DNA from: Bacteroidales bacterium
GTDB taxonomy: Bacteria > Bacteroidota > Bacteroidia > Bacteroidales > ML635J-15
Reading direction: 5' to 3'
Assembly: GCA_017620015.1 (NCBI GenBank)
Contig: JAFZRE010000025.1
Location: 62,001 to 126,000, forward strand
Length of the DNA: 64,000 nucleotides
Positions 1 to 11,260 of the stretch are shown here, piece by piece (positions within the stretch are counted from its first letter, which is position 1; every line of letters begins with the position of its first letter). Below the pieces are notes generated by a model, which was not told where the DNA came from, did not search any database, and was given only the letters and a program-made list of their open reading frames with translations. The position numbers were made by a program, and so were the translations under genes.

Positions 1-2
1 AG

Positions 3-1655
3 GGTCCTATTGTGAAGGACAAGGCTTCATTCATAGTTTCGGCTCGCCGTACATACATTGATGCGCTGATTCGTCCTTTTACAAAGAAAACTTCGCTGAT
101 GAGGACTTCGGGATACTACTTCTTCGATGTAAATGCCAAGGCCAACTGGATTATCAACGACAACAACCGTCTCTACCTCAGCGGTTACTATGGCTACGAC
201 AAGTTCCGTTTCGGAAGCAAGGAGATGGGACTCAACATGAATATGCCGTGGGGCAACGGATTTGTCACATTGCGATACAACCATGTGTTCAACAACAAGT
301 TCTTTTCAAATACCAGCCTTATTTGGTCTAACTATAAGTTCAACACTTCTGTCGAGATGCTGACAATGGTTGACGAGAATGCTGAAAACAACGAAAATGC
401 TTCCGGATTTGCCATTAAGCAGAAATCAGGAATCAACGATTGGAACTTGAAGCAGGACTTCACATGGTTGGCAGGTCCGAAAAATACGGTAAAGTTCGGC
501 GTTCAGTACACACACCACAAGTTTACGCCCAACACGCTTGCCGCTGAAATTTCCGACACTACGCTCGGTTCCGACTTCTCGAACAACAACAATCAGTACG
601 CACACGAGGTCGGAATCTACATCGGTGACGATTTCAAGATAAACGACCGATTTACCTTGTATTTGGGTGTGCGAAATTCGTATTTTGTCCAAGTGGGACC
701 ATTTACACGCTACATAAAGGATGATTTGCACCAGAATACAATTGATGAAATCCGCTACAAGGACAATCAGCCTGTTGCATTCTACTGGGATATTGAGCCT
801 CGCGCGTCGTTCAAGGTTTCGCTTACCGAAAATTCGTCAATCAAGGCTTCGTATATGCGCAATTCGCAGTACATACACTTGGCATCTATTTCTGCAACAA
901 CCTTGCCGATTGACCTGTGGGTGGCTTGCAGCGATGTAGTGAAGCCGCAGAAGGGCAGTCAGTACGCACTTGGATATTTCCAGAACCTGTTCAACGATAA
1001 GTTTGAAGGTTCAATCGAGGTTTACTACAAGACGCTGAAAAACCAGATTGAATACATGGACGGTGCTTTGCCTGGCGACGACATTTCCGACAACGCCGAC
1101 AACTATTTCATTTTCGGCAAGGGCTATTCGTACGGCGTGGAATTTTTCTTCAAGAAACGCGTTGGTCTTTTCACGGGATGGATTGGCTACACTTGGTCGA
1201 AGACCAACAAGATTTTCGACGACATTGACAACGGCAATCCTTTCCCCGCAAAGTACGACCGACGCCACGACCTTTCGGTTACGGCAACTTATCAGATTAC
1301 CGAACGCTTGACGGCTTCGGCGGTATTCGTCTATGCTACAGGAAATACAACAACCTTGCCAATCGCTTCGTATGTGGTTGATGGCGACATCGTAAACGTG
1401 TATGGTACGCGCAATTCGTATAGAATGCCAGCATATCACCGTCTCGACCTTTCGGTTACTTACGATATTAAGACCAAGAAAAATTGGGAATCGTCATTCA
1501 ATTTCTCAATCTACAACGTTTATAATCACAAGAATCCGTATTTCATTTATGTATATCATACAGGAAATGTGAAAGATGGAACATATAAGACAGTTGCACA
1601 GCAGTTGTCGATTATTCCTATTTTGCCAGCAATAACGTGGAACTTTAAATTCTGA
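3..1655 (+). CDS. TonB-dependent receptor, 5'-truncated (C-terminal beta-barrel)
   Basis: This is the C-terminal part of an outer-membrane TonB-dependent transporter. The frame is open to the window edge. The first visible residues (GPIVKDKASFIVSARRTYID) are the stretch just after the plug in this family, so the signal peptide, carboxypeptidase-like domain and most of the plug lie upstream. The rest has alternating aromatic and polar strands typical of the barrel (for example WIGYTWSKT and YDRRHDLSVTATYQ) and ends in the hydrophobic-aromatic strand TWNFKF, the usual outer-membrane assembly signal. Its stop overlaps the start of the DUF4249 lipoprotein (TGATG), so the two are translationally coupled. 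A GTG at 12 is not a true start. The substrate cannot be told. A SusC role is unlikely because the partner is not SusD-like. Confidence 0.9.
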   Translation, partial: GPIVKDKASFIVSARRTYIDALIRPFTKKTSLMRTSGYYFFDVNAKANWIINDNNRLYLSGYYGYDKFRFGSKEMGLNMNMPWGNGFVTLRYNHVFNNKFFSNTSLIWSNYKFNTSVEMLTMVDENAENNENASGFAIKQKSGINDWNLKQDFTWLAGPKNTVKFGVQYTHHKFTPNTLAAEISDTTLGSDFSNNNNQYAHEVGIYIGDDFKINDRFTLYLGVRNSYFVQVGPFTRYIKDDLHQNTIDEIRYKDNQPVAFYWDIEPRASFKVSLTENSSIKASYMRNSQYIHLASISATTLPIDLWVACSDVVKPQKGSQYALGYFQNLFNDKFEGSIEVYYKTLKNQIEYMDGALPGDDISDNADNYFIFGKGYSYGVEFFFKKRVGLFTGWIGYTWSKTNKIFDDIDNGNPFPAKYDRRHDLSVTATYQITERLTASAVFVYATGNTTTLPIASYVVDGDIVNVYGTRNSYRMPAYHRLDLSVTYDIKTKKNWESSFNFSIYNVYNHKNPYFIYVYHTGNVKDGTYKTVAQQLSIIPILPAITWNFKF

Positions 1656-2626
1656 TGCCGATGAGAGAAAATTTGTTCAAGATTTCCATAATTGTCGTGT
1701 TGCTGTCGTTGGTGGCAATTTCATCGTGCATCAAGGACATCACGGTAGATTTGCCACAGGCGGAACCTTGTTTGGTGGTTGATGGCTATGTCGATTTCGA
1801 CGATTATCCGGTTGTTTTCCTTTCGAAAAGCATGGCGTATTTTCAAGAACTTGATACCAATGCGGTAAACGATTTGCAGATTAACGACACAAGGGCAACA
1901 GTAATCGTTTCCGATGGAAGTATTTCCGATACCTTACAATACCTTCCTATACAGCGCTGGCCTTACAAATGTTTTATGGGCACAAAGTTCAAAGGAGAAC
2001 TAAATCATCGCTATGACCTCAAGATTTTGTATGAAGGCAACACATATACATCGTCAACCTATATTCCCGATACAGTTCCCATTGATACGGTCATAACTAC
2101 TTTTATGACAGATACTTTTGCTGTAATGAGAATCAATTGGAAAGACCCAAAGAATCAGAACGACTATTATACCATACACGTAAAAAACCAGTACCAGCCA
2201 ATGTATTACCGACCATACGCGCTGAATCATATCATCAGCGACAAGTTGTCGGACGGTCAGCAGATGTCGTTTGCAATGGTTGTGAAGGGTTTGGAACGAA
2301 ACGCCTATTATGACAATTTTTTCACTCAGGAAGAGCGCGATTCCTTTATCAATAAGCTTGGCGATATCTTCTGTTTCCGCGAAGGTGATTCGGTGTCGCT
2401 CAAATTGTCAACAATTGACAATGTTTCGTACAATATCTGGGAGTCGTGGTATAGAAACTACATAACCGATGGCAATCCGTTTACCAATCCAGCCACTGTC
2501 AAGACCAACATCGTATCTCCCGAAGGTCTTGATGCCAAAGGCTTCTGGGTGGGATACGGCTGCAACTACCGTTCTGTGTATTTGTATAGCAGGGATTCGG
2601 TGATTCCGATAGGGGGTAAGTTCTGA
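1655..2626 (+). CDS. DUF4249 family lipoprotein
   Basis: A 323-residue lipoprotein of the DUF4249 family, which in Bacteroidota is usually encoded directly after a TonB-dependent receptor. The N-terminus has a hydrophobic signal and a lipobox AISSC, with Cys25 as the lipidation site. The family hallmark follows at once: a short motif (CLVVDGYV, near residue 37) and beta-rich sequence with several VDTV/DTF motifs. The start overlaps the receptor stop; a second ATG six bases later is equally possible. By analogy it may act as a surface accessory protein of the receptor, but the family has no proven function. It converges on ligA with only about 20 bp between the stops. Confidence 0.85.
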   Translation: MPMRENLFKISIIVVLLSLVAISSCIKDITVDLPQAEPCLVVDGYVDFDDYPVVFLSKSMAYFQELDTNAVNDLQINDTRATVIVSDGSISDTLQYLPIQRWPYKCFMGTKFKGELNHRYDLKILYEGNTYTSSTYIPDTVPIDTVITTFMTDTFAVMRINWKDPKNQNDYYTIHVKNQYQPMYYRPYALNHIISDKLSDGQQMSFAMVVKGLERNAYYDNFFTQEERDSFINKLGDIFCFREGDSVSLKLSTIDNVSYNIWESWYRNYITDGNPFTNPATVKTNIVSPEGLDAKGFWVGYGCNYRSVYLYSRDSVIPIGGKF

Positions 2627-2647
2627 AATACAATGTTGTATTGTCGG

Positions 2648-4672
<2,025 letters not shown>

Positions 4673-4707
4673 TATAAAAAGCGACTTTCTGCTGCCAATA
4701 AAGTTAA

Positions 4708-5373
4708 TTATCCAATGTATTTCATAATGATGTCAACAATCTGCTCCTCGCTCTTTCCGTCGGCGGAGATGACAAGGTCGTAGTTGCGGGTGTCGTAACG
4801 CGAAAGGCCGGTGTATTTCTTCACATAGTTCTCGCGCATCTTGTCAACTTTTTTGATGGTCTTTACTGCTTCTTCCTCAGTAATCTGTTGCTTTCGCATC
4901 ACTCGTTCGACACGATACGGCATCGATGCCTGAATAAAAACATTAAGATGGTTGGGATGGTCGCGGAAAACATAAAAGCCGCTACGCCCAGCCACTACGC
5001 ACGATTCCACCTCGGCGATGCCTTTCAATATCTCCGTTTCGGACTCAAACACCTCCTTGCTCGTAGGCTTCACATCGGAGAAATCCATCACAGCAAGGTA
5101 GTACATGGCATTCATCTTGCCATAATTGGGTACGCCCAGATCGACACCGAACATCGACCGTGCGAACTCTGCCCACCATGCGTGGTTTTGTCCTTTCAAC
5201 TTTTCAATCTGTTCGATGTTAAGATTGTACTTCTTCTCCAAAGCCTCGATTAGAGCCTTGTCGTAGAACTCCACGCCTAGCTTCTCGGCCAGCATACGTC
5301 CCACAGTGCGACCGCCACTACCCAGTTCGCGGTTGATGGTGACAACGTATTTTTCTTGCTTATTCATAATCAA
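4708..5373 (-). CDS. cytidylate kinase-like family protein
   Basis: A 221-residue P-loop kinase-like protein of the cytidylate-kinase-like family. A glycine-rich nucleotide-binding loop (NRELGSGGRTVGRML, near residues 14-28) is followed by EFYDKALIEAL, the family's second motif. Basic stretches (RVERVMRKQQITEEEA and YDTRNYDLVIS) fit the lid and base-binding parts. These proteins resemble CMP kinase but are not the essential Cmk, which should be elsewhere in the genome, so the substrate is uncertain. It is upstream of ligA in the same orientation but about 65 bp away and with its own promoter box. Confidence 0.85.
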   Translation of the reverse strand: MIMNKQEKYVVTINRELGSGGRTVGRMLAEKLGVEFYDKALIEALEKKYNLNIEQIEKLKGQNHAWWAEFARSMFGVDLGVPNYGKMNAMYYLAVMDFSDVKPTSKEVFESETEILKGIAEVESCVVAGRSGFYVFRDHPNHLNVFIQASMPYRVERVMRKQQITEEEAVKTIKKVDKMRENYVKKYTGLSRYDTRNYDLVISADGKSEEQIVDIIMKYIG

Positions 5374-5394
5374 TTATATTTTCATTCCGATTTG

Positions 5395-5402
5395 CAAAAA
5401 TA
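5395..5402 (-). promoter_or_regulatory. promoter -7 box of the cytidylate-kinase-like gene
   Basis: The minus strand reads TATTTTTG then C, fitting TAnnTTTG, 22 bp before the start codon. Confidence 0.55.
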
Positions 5403-5523
5403 CGCCTATTTTTCGCTTTTTACAAAATGTTTTTGATAATCTGAAAATACTGCAGTCTCAAGGCGTTTAGTCTTTTTTTGTTCTGTATGGATTCTAAATT
5501 TGTCAACCTATATCTCGGAGATG

Positions 5524-5730
5524 CACGGCTCTTTCATTTAAAAACTAAATTCTGTCCCCAATCGCTCCCTGAGCTTCGGCTGCTGAGCCTGTCGAAGTAT
5601 CGAAGGGGCGAAGTGAATGTAACGAAAAACATCGAGTACCTCGGCTTCGGCGAACGCTCAGCCAGCGGATTTGTTCTATGCTAACAATTTGTATAATAGA
5701 CAATAACATTGTCTAAATGAAAGAACCGTG
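5524..5730. mobile_element. MITE-like element with terminal inverted repeats and 9-bp target duplication
   Basis: The left end CACGGCTCTTTCATTTA (5524-5540) is repeated inverted at the right end (5714-5730) with one mismatch in 17. The element is flanked on both sides by the identical 9-mer TCGGAGATG (5515-5523 and 5731-5739), as expected for a target-site duplication. The 207-bp interior has no transposase frame. It contains a CTGAGCCTGTCGAAG repeat unit and a perfect 8-bp-arm hairpin (5693-5714 region) next to the right end. This is the structure of a non-autonomous element moved by a transposase encoded elsewhere. A 9-bp duplication occurs in several IS families, so the family cannot be assigned. 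Confidence 0.75.
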
Positions 5731-5741
5731 TCGGAGATGTT

Positions 5742-5774
5742 AATCTAAATCGTAAATCGTCAATCGTAAATTAA
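5742..5774. repeat. AATCGTAAAT-type degenerate tandem repeat
   Basis: Three to four imperfect copies of AATCGTAAAT/AATCGTCAAT, ending just upstream of the TATCTTTA promoter box. Close relatives lie at 26456-26487 and 60684-60718. Confidence 0.6.
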
Positions 5775-5781
5775 TTATTTG

Positions 5782-5790
5782 TATCTTTAC
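5782..5790 (+). promoter_or_regulatory. promoter -7 box of the PgpH-like gene
   Basis: TATCTTTAC resembles TAnnTTTG with one change and lies 28 bp before the chosen ATG. A frame open upstream to a TTG at 5779 would begin before this box, so that longer start is unlikely. Confidence 0.5.
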
Positions 5791-5817
5791 ACCCGATTTT
5801 ATATTGCAAGATTTAGG

Positions 5818-7899
5818 ATGAAAGACAAAAATAAATTAGCTGTCATAATACTGCTTTTCGCTGTGAGCGTGGCTGTATCTGTGTTTATTTTCCCGACAGA
5901 GAACCAGTTTGAGTATTCATACGACAAGGGTGCGCAATGGCTCTACGACGACCTTTATGCGCCTTACGACTTTGCCATCTGCCGTTCCGATGACGACATT
6001 CAGGCCGAAAAGGATAGCATTGTAGCCGACTTTATTCCATATTATTCGTTCGATACGTTGGAGGCGTACAAGTTTGTGAATACAAATAGTTCGCTATTGG
6101 AAAAGACCATCGGAGAAAAGACTGGTCTTGAAAAGGAGAAGGCAGATGCTTTCGCTCAAAGTTTCAAGGAAAAGTTGACTGCAATATATGGCAAGGGAGT
6201 GATAGTACAGTCTGATTCTCAAGAATATACTAATGCTGGGAATAAGATTCGCGTTGTACGTGGCAATGTCAGCGAGTTGGATTTGACGGACGATTTCTAC
6301 ACCAAGACTTCTGCAAAGGATGAAATGCTTGCAATGTATATGGCTGATAACCATGTATATACTGCTGATTCTATTTCTGGGTTTTATGTGCGCGATTTTA
6401 TCGAAAAGACAGTTTTCGTGACAAATGTAGCCATCGATGAGGAACTTAACGACAAATATTTGCAATCACGGATTGACGCTGTTCCGCCGATGTCGGGAAT
6501 GGTGCATAGGGGCGAGCTTATAATCGCCAAGGGCAAGGTTGTTGACGAACACTCGAAGCGCCTGCTCGATTCGTACAAGATGCAGTTTGAAAATACATCG
6601 GGACGAAAGTCGTTCTGGCTGGTGGAACTTGGTGTGACAATCGTATTCTTGATTCTGTTTGCGATAATCTTGTACTATTCGTTGAAGTTTGGCAGACGGA
6701 AAAACTGGGGGATACGCGAAAATATGTTCGTTCTCTTGCAGATGATTTTAGTTTCGCTAGTGGCTTTCCTTGTTTTCAAGTATTCATCGGTGAGCATCAA
6801 CATAATACCATTTGTGCTTGTGCCGTTGCTGCTTGTCACGTTCATCGACTTCGACATTTCATTCCTAATATATTTCGTATCGATTTTTATTGTTAGCTTT
6901 TTCGCTGTAAACAGGTTCGAATTTGTTTTCATACAGACAGTTACGGGTTTGGTTGGAATGTTCAGCCTACGAAATACCTCGAAGCGTCAGCAGATTTTCA
7001 TAAGCATGATAGTTGTTTTCGTGACGTATTCGCTGCTTCATACTGGATTCTCGCTGATGAGGTTGGGAGCATTCTCGGCTCAGGAACTCGAGGAGTTCAT
7101 CTACTACGGAATTTCATCGGCGGCACTTTTGCTATATCTACCGTTTGTGTTCATTTTCGAGAAGATTTTCGGATTCATATCGGGATTCACATTGGTAGAG
7201 TTGTGCGATACCAACAATCCTGCTCTGCGTGAACTTTCGGAGAAGGCTCCGGGAACTTTCCAGCATTCGGTAATGCTGTCGAATTTGGTCGAGTCGGTTG
7301 TGCGCGAAATAGGAGGCAAACCGCTTCTTGCACGCGCTGGTGCTTTGTATCACGACATTGGCAAGACATACGCACCCGAATATTTCATTGAAAATCAGAG
7401 TGGAGTCAAGAATATTCACGAAGGAATGCCATACGAGGAGTCTGCACAGAAGATTATCACACACGTGACAAAGGGTGTGGAATTTGCAAATAAGTACAAG
7501 TTGCCAGACCAGATTGTCGACTTCATCGAGCAGCATCACGGAACGTCGGTTACACGCTATTTCTATAATTCGTGGGTAAATGCAAATCCCGACAAGACAC
7601 CTGACATTACAAAATTCCAGTACCCGGGACCAAAACCGCAGTCTATTGAACTGATAGTGATGATGATGGCCGATGCAATCGAGGCTGCTTCGCGTACTTT
7701 GAAGGTCTATTCTCACGAATCTATTTCCGCGCTTGTCAACAATATTGTTGATGCGCAGATGAAGGACGGGCAGTACGAGGACGTTGACATTACAATGAAG
7801 CAGATTGGCAAGGCAAAGCAGATTCTAATCTCTAAGATTGAGAATATCTACCATTCGCGAATTGAGTATCCCGAACTTAACGACAAGGACAAACAATAA
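5818..7899 (+). CDS. 7TM-HD family phosphodiesterase, PgpH-like
   Basis: A 693-residue integral membrane protein of the 7TMR-HD family, whose characterised members (PgpH) hydrolyse cyclic di-AMP. One N-terminal membrane segment (about residues 7-27) is followed by a large extracytoplasmic domain to about 260, then a cluster of seven hydrophobic helices (about 265-470) and a cytoplasmic HD domain. The HD metal ligands are visible: His483 in QHSVML, His512-Asp513 in YHDIGK, and further histidines in NIHEGMP, ITHVTKG and EQHHGT. The ATG at 5818 is chosen because it follows an AGGAT-like site and the promoter box. The TonB receptor gene follows 27 bp downstream, so they may be co-transcribed. Confidence 0.9.
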   Translation: MKDKNKLAVIILLFAVSVAVSVFIFPTENQFEYSYDKGAQWLYDDLYAPYDFAICRSDDDIQAEKDSIVADFIPYYSFDTLEAYKFVNTNSSLLEKTIGEKTGLEKEKADAFAQSFKEKLTAIYGKGVIVQSDSQEYTNAGNKIRVVRGNVSELDLTDDFYTKTSAKDEMLAMYMADNHVYTADSISGFYVRDFIEKTVFVTNVAIDEELNDKYLQSRIDAVPPMSGMVHRGELIIAKGKVVDEHSKRLLDSYKMQFENTSGRKSFWLVELGVTIVFLILFAIILYYSLKFGRRKNWGIRENMFVLLQMILVSLVAFLVFKYSSVSINIIPFVLVPLLLVTFIDFDISFLIYFVSIFIVSFFAVNRFEFVFIQTVTGLVGMFSLRNTSKRQQIFISMIVVFVTYSLLHTGFSLMRLGAFSAQELEEFIYYGISSAALLLYLPFVFIFEKIFGFISGFTLVELCDTNNPALRELSEKAPGTFQHSVMLSNLVESVVREIGGKPLLARAGALYHDIGKTYAPEYFIENQSGVKNIHEGMPYEESAQKIITHVTKGVEFANKYKLPDQIVDFIEQHHGTSVTRYFYNSWVNANPDKTPDITKFQYPGPKPQSIELIVMMMADAIEAASRTLKVYSHESISALVNNIVDAQMKDGQYEDVDITMKQIGKAKQILISKIENIYHSRIEYPELNDKDKQ

Positions 7900-7926
7900 A
7901 AGGGTATTTCTGTAGTTATAGGAAGT

Positions 7927-10344
7927 ATGCGGAAGTTTTTATTAGCATTGGTGCTGACTGTTGTTGCGCTGGCGGCTGTTTCACAGAACGCCACCTATTT
8001 CGGCTATGTGCGCGATGCCAATAAGAAGCCCGTTGAGTTTGCAAATGTCATTGTCGTCGGCACAAACATAGGTGCTTCGACCGATGCTTCCGGCTATTTT
8101 GAGATAAATGTTCCGTCAGGGCAGGATTTAGAAGTGCAGATTTCGTTTCTAGGCTACGAGCCATTTACGCAGAAAATAAAACTGAAGCCAAACGAACGCA
8201 AACAAGTTACGGCAATACTCAACGAGGGCGCAGTGATGCTTCCGACTGCCGACATAGGTGCGACAAGCGAACGGCAGGTTTCGGGAACACGCCTAAATCC
8301 GCAGATTTCGATGAAAATCCCGACGACTGGCGGTTTCGAGGACATTCTGAAGGCTCTGCCGTCGGTGTCGTCAAACAACGAGCTTAGTTCCCAGTACAAT
8401 GTGCGTGGCGGAAATTACGATGAGAACTTGGTGTTTGTCAACGATATAGAAGTTTATCGTCCGCAGTTGATTCGCTCGGGTCAGCAGGAGGGGCTTAGCT
8501 TCATAAATCCCGACATGGTGTCGTCGATTTTGTTTTCGGCAGGTGCGTTCGAGCCTAAGTATGGCGACAAAATGTCGTCGGTGCTTGACATTAAGTACAA
8601 GAAACCTACTGAGTTCGGAGCTTCGATAATGGCCAGTCTGCTTGGCGCGAATGCTCATGTAGAGGGAACAAGCAAGAATCATCTTTTCCGTTATAATATC
8701 GGACTTAGGTACAAGACATCAAGGTATTTGCTGGCATCGATGGATGTTTCTGGCCATTACGACCCGTCGTACGTTGATGCACAGACTTTCCTGGTGTATA
8801 GCGTAACCGAAAAACTGGAACTTAATTTCTTAGGAAACTTCAGTAGTAATAAGTACAAGTATGTACCTTTGGATGGGGAAACTTCGTTTGGCACAGTCAG
8901 CGATGCTTTGAAAATACGCACTTACTTCGAAGGACAGGAAGTTGACCGTTTCAATAGCGGAACGGCTGCTTTTTCAGTAAATTATACGCCTAGCAACAAT
9001 TTGAGCCTTAAGTTTATAGCATCGGGATACTACACCAACGAGGAGGAAACATACGACATTTTGGCGCAATATTATCTCAACGAGATTGACCAGCAACTGG
9101 GTTCTTCTATTGGTGACAGCGTATCTAATATAGGTGTGGGTTCTTTCCTTGACCATGCTCGGAATTACTACGACGGATTTGTGATTTCGTCGAAGCATAT
9201 AGGTACTTTTATAAGAGGCGAGAACAAACTAGACTGGGGCTTGCAAACCAACTACGAAAACTATTCGTACCACGTACACGAGTGGACTATGAACGACTCG
9301 GCGGACTATTCGTTGCCATATTCCGACAATATGGTTTCCCTTTATCAGACTGACATAGCCAACATTGGTTTACAGAGCGTTAGGGCTTCGGCGTATGTGC
9401 AGGATTCATATCTGTTCAAGGCCGAAGGTGCAAATGTTTCGCTTGGAGGTGGCGTAAGGTTTAACTTCTGGTCGTTCAACAAGCAGTTTCTTGCAAGTCC
9501 GCGTGTCAACCTCAGCGTAAAGCCCACAAACTGGAAGCCCGATATGATATTCCGCTTTGCCACAGGACTTTACCATCAGCCACCGACAATCAAGGAAGCT
9601 CGTAGAATCAGCGACGGAACGCTGAATCCTGACCTGAAGGCGCAGTCGTCGGCACAGGTGGTTGTCGGTATGGACTACAATTTCCTCGCGTGGGGACGGC
9701 CGTTCAAGCTGGTTGCCGAGGCTTTCTATAAATATATGTACAACTTGAATCCGTACAATGTTGACAATGTGCAGATTAAGTATTATGGTGAGAACATTGC
9801 ACACGGTTATGCATACGGTATTGAGGCAAAGGTGAACGGCGAGTTTGTCCCTGGCACCGAATCGTGGGTGAGCTTGGGATTGATGCGCACATACGAGGAC
9901 ATTGAAAACGATTTCTATACCCGTACGGTCGAAAATGTGGTCGATACGGTTTATCCGGGCTATATTCCGCGTCCCACCGACCAGCTTGTGAATTTTGGCA
10001 TCTTCTTCCAGGATTATATCCCGAAGGCGCCGACATGGAAGGTTTTCCTTAGCCTGCATTTTGGAACCGGTCTGCCTTACGGACCGCCAAATTCGGAACG
10101 CTATATGGCAACTGGAAGGATGAAGGCCTACCGCCGTGTTGACTTTGGTATTTCCAAGCAGTTCAACTTCAAGAAAGCCGACTGGATAAAGGATTTCTGG
10201 ATTTCGCTTGAAGTGTTCAATCTGCTCAATACCAAGAACGAGATTTCGCACACTTGGATAACCGACATTCGTGGCAGGGAATATGCAGTACCGACCTACC
10301 TTACTGGAATCCGTCCGAATTTGAAGATTGTGATGAAGTTTTAA
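7927..10344 (+). CDS. TonB-dependent receptor with N-terminal carboxypeptidase-like domain
   Basis: A complete 805-residue outer-membrane receptor. A signal peptide (residues 1-19, ending AVSQ) precedes a carboxypeptidase-regulatory-like beta-sandwich (YFGYVRDANKKPVEFANV to about residue 105). The TonB plug contains SSQYNVRGGNYDENLVFVNDIEVYRP. The barrel follows and ends in the aromatic strand NLKIVMKF. The plug and barrel resemble the FecA/CirA side of the family rather than SusC, and no SusD-like partner lies nearby. It probably imports a small ligand such as a metal chelate or peptide, but this cannot be told from the sequence. The 27-bp gap suggests co-transcription with the PgpH-like gene. 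Confidence 0.92.
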   Translation: MRKFLLALVLTVVALAAVSQNATYFGYVRDANKKPVEFANVIVVGTNIGASTDASGYFEINVPSGQDLEVQISFLGYEPFTQKIKLKPNERKQVTAILNEGAVMLPTADIGATSERQVSGTRLNPQISMKIPTTGGFEDILKALPSVSSNNELSSQYNVRGGNYDENLVFVNDIEVYRPQLIRSGQQEGLSFINPDMVSSILFSAGAFEPKYGDKMSSVLDIKYKKPTEFGASIMASLLGANAHVEGTSKNHLFRYNIGLRYKTSRYLLASMDVSGHYDPSYVDAQTFLVYSVTEKLELNFLGNFSSNKYKYVPLDGETSFGTVSDALKIRTYFEGQEVDRFNSGTAAFSVNYTPSNNLSLKFIASGYYTNEEETYDILAQYYLNEIDQQLGSSIGDSVSNIGVGSFLDHARNYYDGFVISSKHIGTFIRGENKLDWGLQTNYENYSYHVHEWTMNDSADYSLPYSDNMVSLYQTDIANIGLQSVRASAYVQDSYLFKAEGANVSLGGGVRFNFWSFNKQFLASPRVNLSVKPTNWKPDMIFRFATGLYHQPPTIKEARRISDGTLNPDLKAQSSAQVVVGMDYNFLAWGRPFKLVAEAFYKYMYNLNPYNVDNVQIKYYGENIAHGYAYGIEAKVNGEFVPGTESWVSLGLMRTYEDIENDFYTRTVENVVDTVYPGYIPRPTDQLVNFGIFFQDYIPKAPTWKVFLSLHFGTGLPYGPPNSERYMATGRMKAYRRVDFGISKQFNFKKADWIKDFWISLEVFNLLNTKNEISHTWITDIRGREYAVPTYLTGIRPNLKIVMKF

Positions 10345-10392
10345 AAAATCATTAAAAACATAAATCTGCGATATCGGATGCAAAAAATACTT

Positions 10393-10400
10393 TAACTTTG
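10393..10400 (+). promoter_or_regulatory. promoter -7 box of the OmpH-like gene
   Basis: TAACTTTG followed by C matches TAnnTTTG and lies 14 bp before the ATG at 10415. Confidence 0.6.
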
Positions 10401-10414
10401 CAAGAAATTATAAT

Positions 10415-11257
10415 ATGAACGAAATGGACGAATTTAACAACGAAGAAAAGAACACCAACGAATTTGCAGGTCTTAGTCCCGCAGAGCAGATTGCTCAGTT
10501 GGAAAGGGAAATAAAAGGAGAATCGGCTGAAACTCCGATAAATAACGATAATGAAATCAAGGAAGAAGAAAATGCTCCTGTTGAATCGTGCTCAACAGAA
10601 AAAGGCAAGTGCAAGTGCGGTAGTTGTGTTAGCTTCTGTGCCTTGATTCTCAGTTTGGCTGCTATCGTGTTGTTGATACTTATGCTTACAGGCGTGCTTG
10701 GCGGCAAAAAGGCAGAGCCAGAGCAACAACCAGAACAAACAATTTTCGACAAGCCGGCAGGCGAGGAACCGTCGGATATTGCATATATCGACCTCGACAC
10801 ACTTCTGCTTACCTACAACTATGCAATAAAGTTGCAGGAAGACCTTGCAATGGAGCAGAAGAAGGCCGAAGGTACTATCCAGTCGCGCATGAAGAAGTTC
10901 GAAAGCATGTACAATGCATATATGGAAAAGGCTCGTACAGGAATGTTCCTGAGCGCAGCAAGCCAGCAGGCGCAGCAGAGCGAACTCGAAAAGGAGCAGG
11001 CTGCTATCGAAAACTTGCAGGCAACTCTGTCGAACCAGCTTCTCGAAAAGCAGAGCGCAATGAACCAGGAAATATACGATTCGGTGATTAACTTTGTAAA
11101 CCAGTATGCCGAAGGTCGTTTCAAAATTGTTCTTGGCAATATGGGAGGTGTCACTGTTGTTTATTCGCAGCAGGGCATGAACATAACAAACGATGTTGTT
11201 GCTAAGCTCAACCAGCGTTACGGTGGCATTCTCGAAAACGACACAAAAGCAGAATAA
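10415..11257 (+). CDS. OmpH/Skp-like family protein with an internal membrane anchor
   Basis: A 280-residue protein with an unusual layout for an OmpH/Skp relative. Instead of a cleavable signal, it has a long acidic cytoplasmic N-terminus (about 1-60), then a cysteine cluster (CKCGSCVSFC, near 66-75) that runs into one membrane helix (about 72-96). The periplasmic part starts with AYIDLDTLLLTYNYA, the typical OmpH opening. It is followed by a long Gln/Glu/Lys/Ala-rich coiled coil (about 135-215) and a small C-terminal beta part. Soluble Skp is a periplasmic chaperone for outer-membrane proteins; this copy would be tethered to the inner membrane. The glycosyltransferase gene follows after 3 bp. 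Confidence 0.75.
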   Translation: MNEMDEFNNEEKNTNEFAGLSPAEQIAQLEREIKGESAETPINNDNEIKEEENAPVESCSTEKGKCKCGSCVSFCALILSLAAIVLLILMLTGVLGGKKAEPEQQPEQTIFDKPAGEEPSDIAYIDLDTLLLTYNYAIKLQEDLAMEQKKAEGTIQSRMKKFESMYNAYMEKARTGMFLSAASQQAQQSELEKEQAAIENLQATLSNQLLEKQSAMNQEIYDSVINFVNQYAEGRFKIVLGNMGGVTVVYSQQGMNITNDVVAKLNQRYGGILENDTKAE

Positions 11258-11260
11258 CTT

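Larger units (their letters stand above)
5374..5817. other. 444-bp divergent intergenic region with an inserted small element
   Basis: This gap separates the minus-strand kinase-like gene from the plus-strand PgpH-like gene. It holds the kinase promoter on the left, a 207-bp inverted-repeat element flanked by 9-bp direct repeats (5515-5739), a run of AATCGTAAAT-like units (5742-5774), and the promoter of the downstream gene (5782-5790). No convincing coding sequence is present. Confidence 0.7.

Noticed and set aside
1..2626. A SusC/SusD polysaccharide-utilisation pair
   Set aside because: The receptor partner is a DUF4249 lipoprotein, not SusD, and no glycan-degrading enzymes lie next to it.
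2627..2642. AATACAA/TTGTATT palindrome between the DUF4249 gene and ligA as a terminator
   Set aside because: The centre is only two bases, the arms are A+T-rich and there is no T-run, so a functional terminator is not supported.
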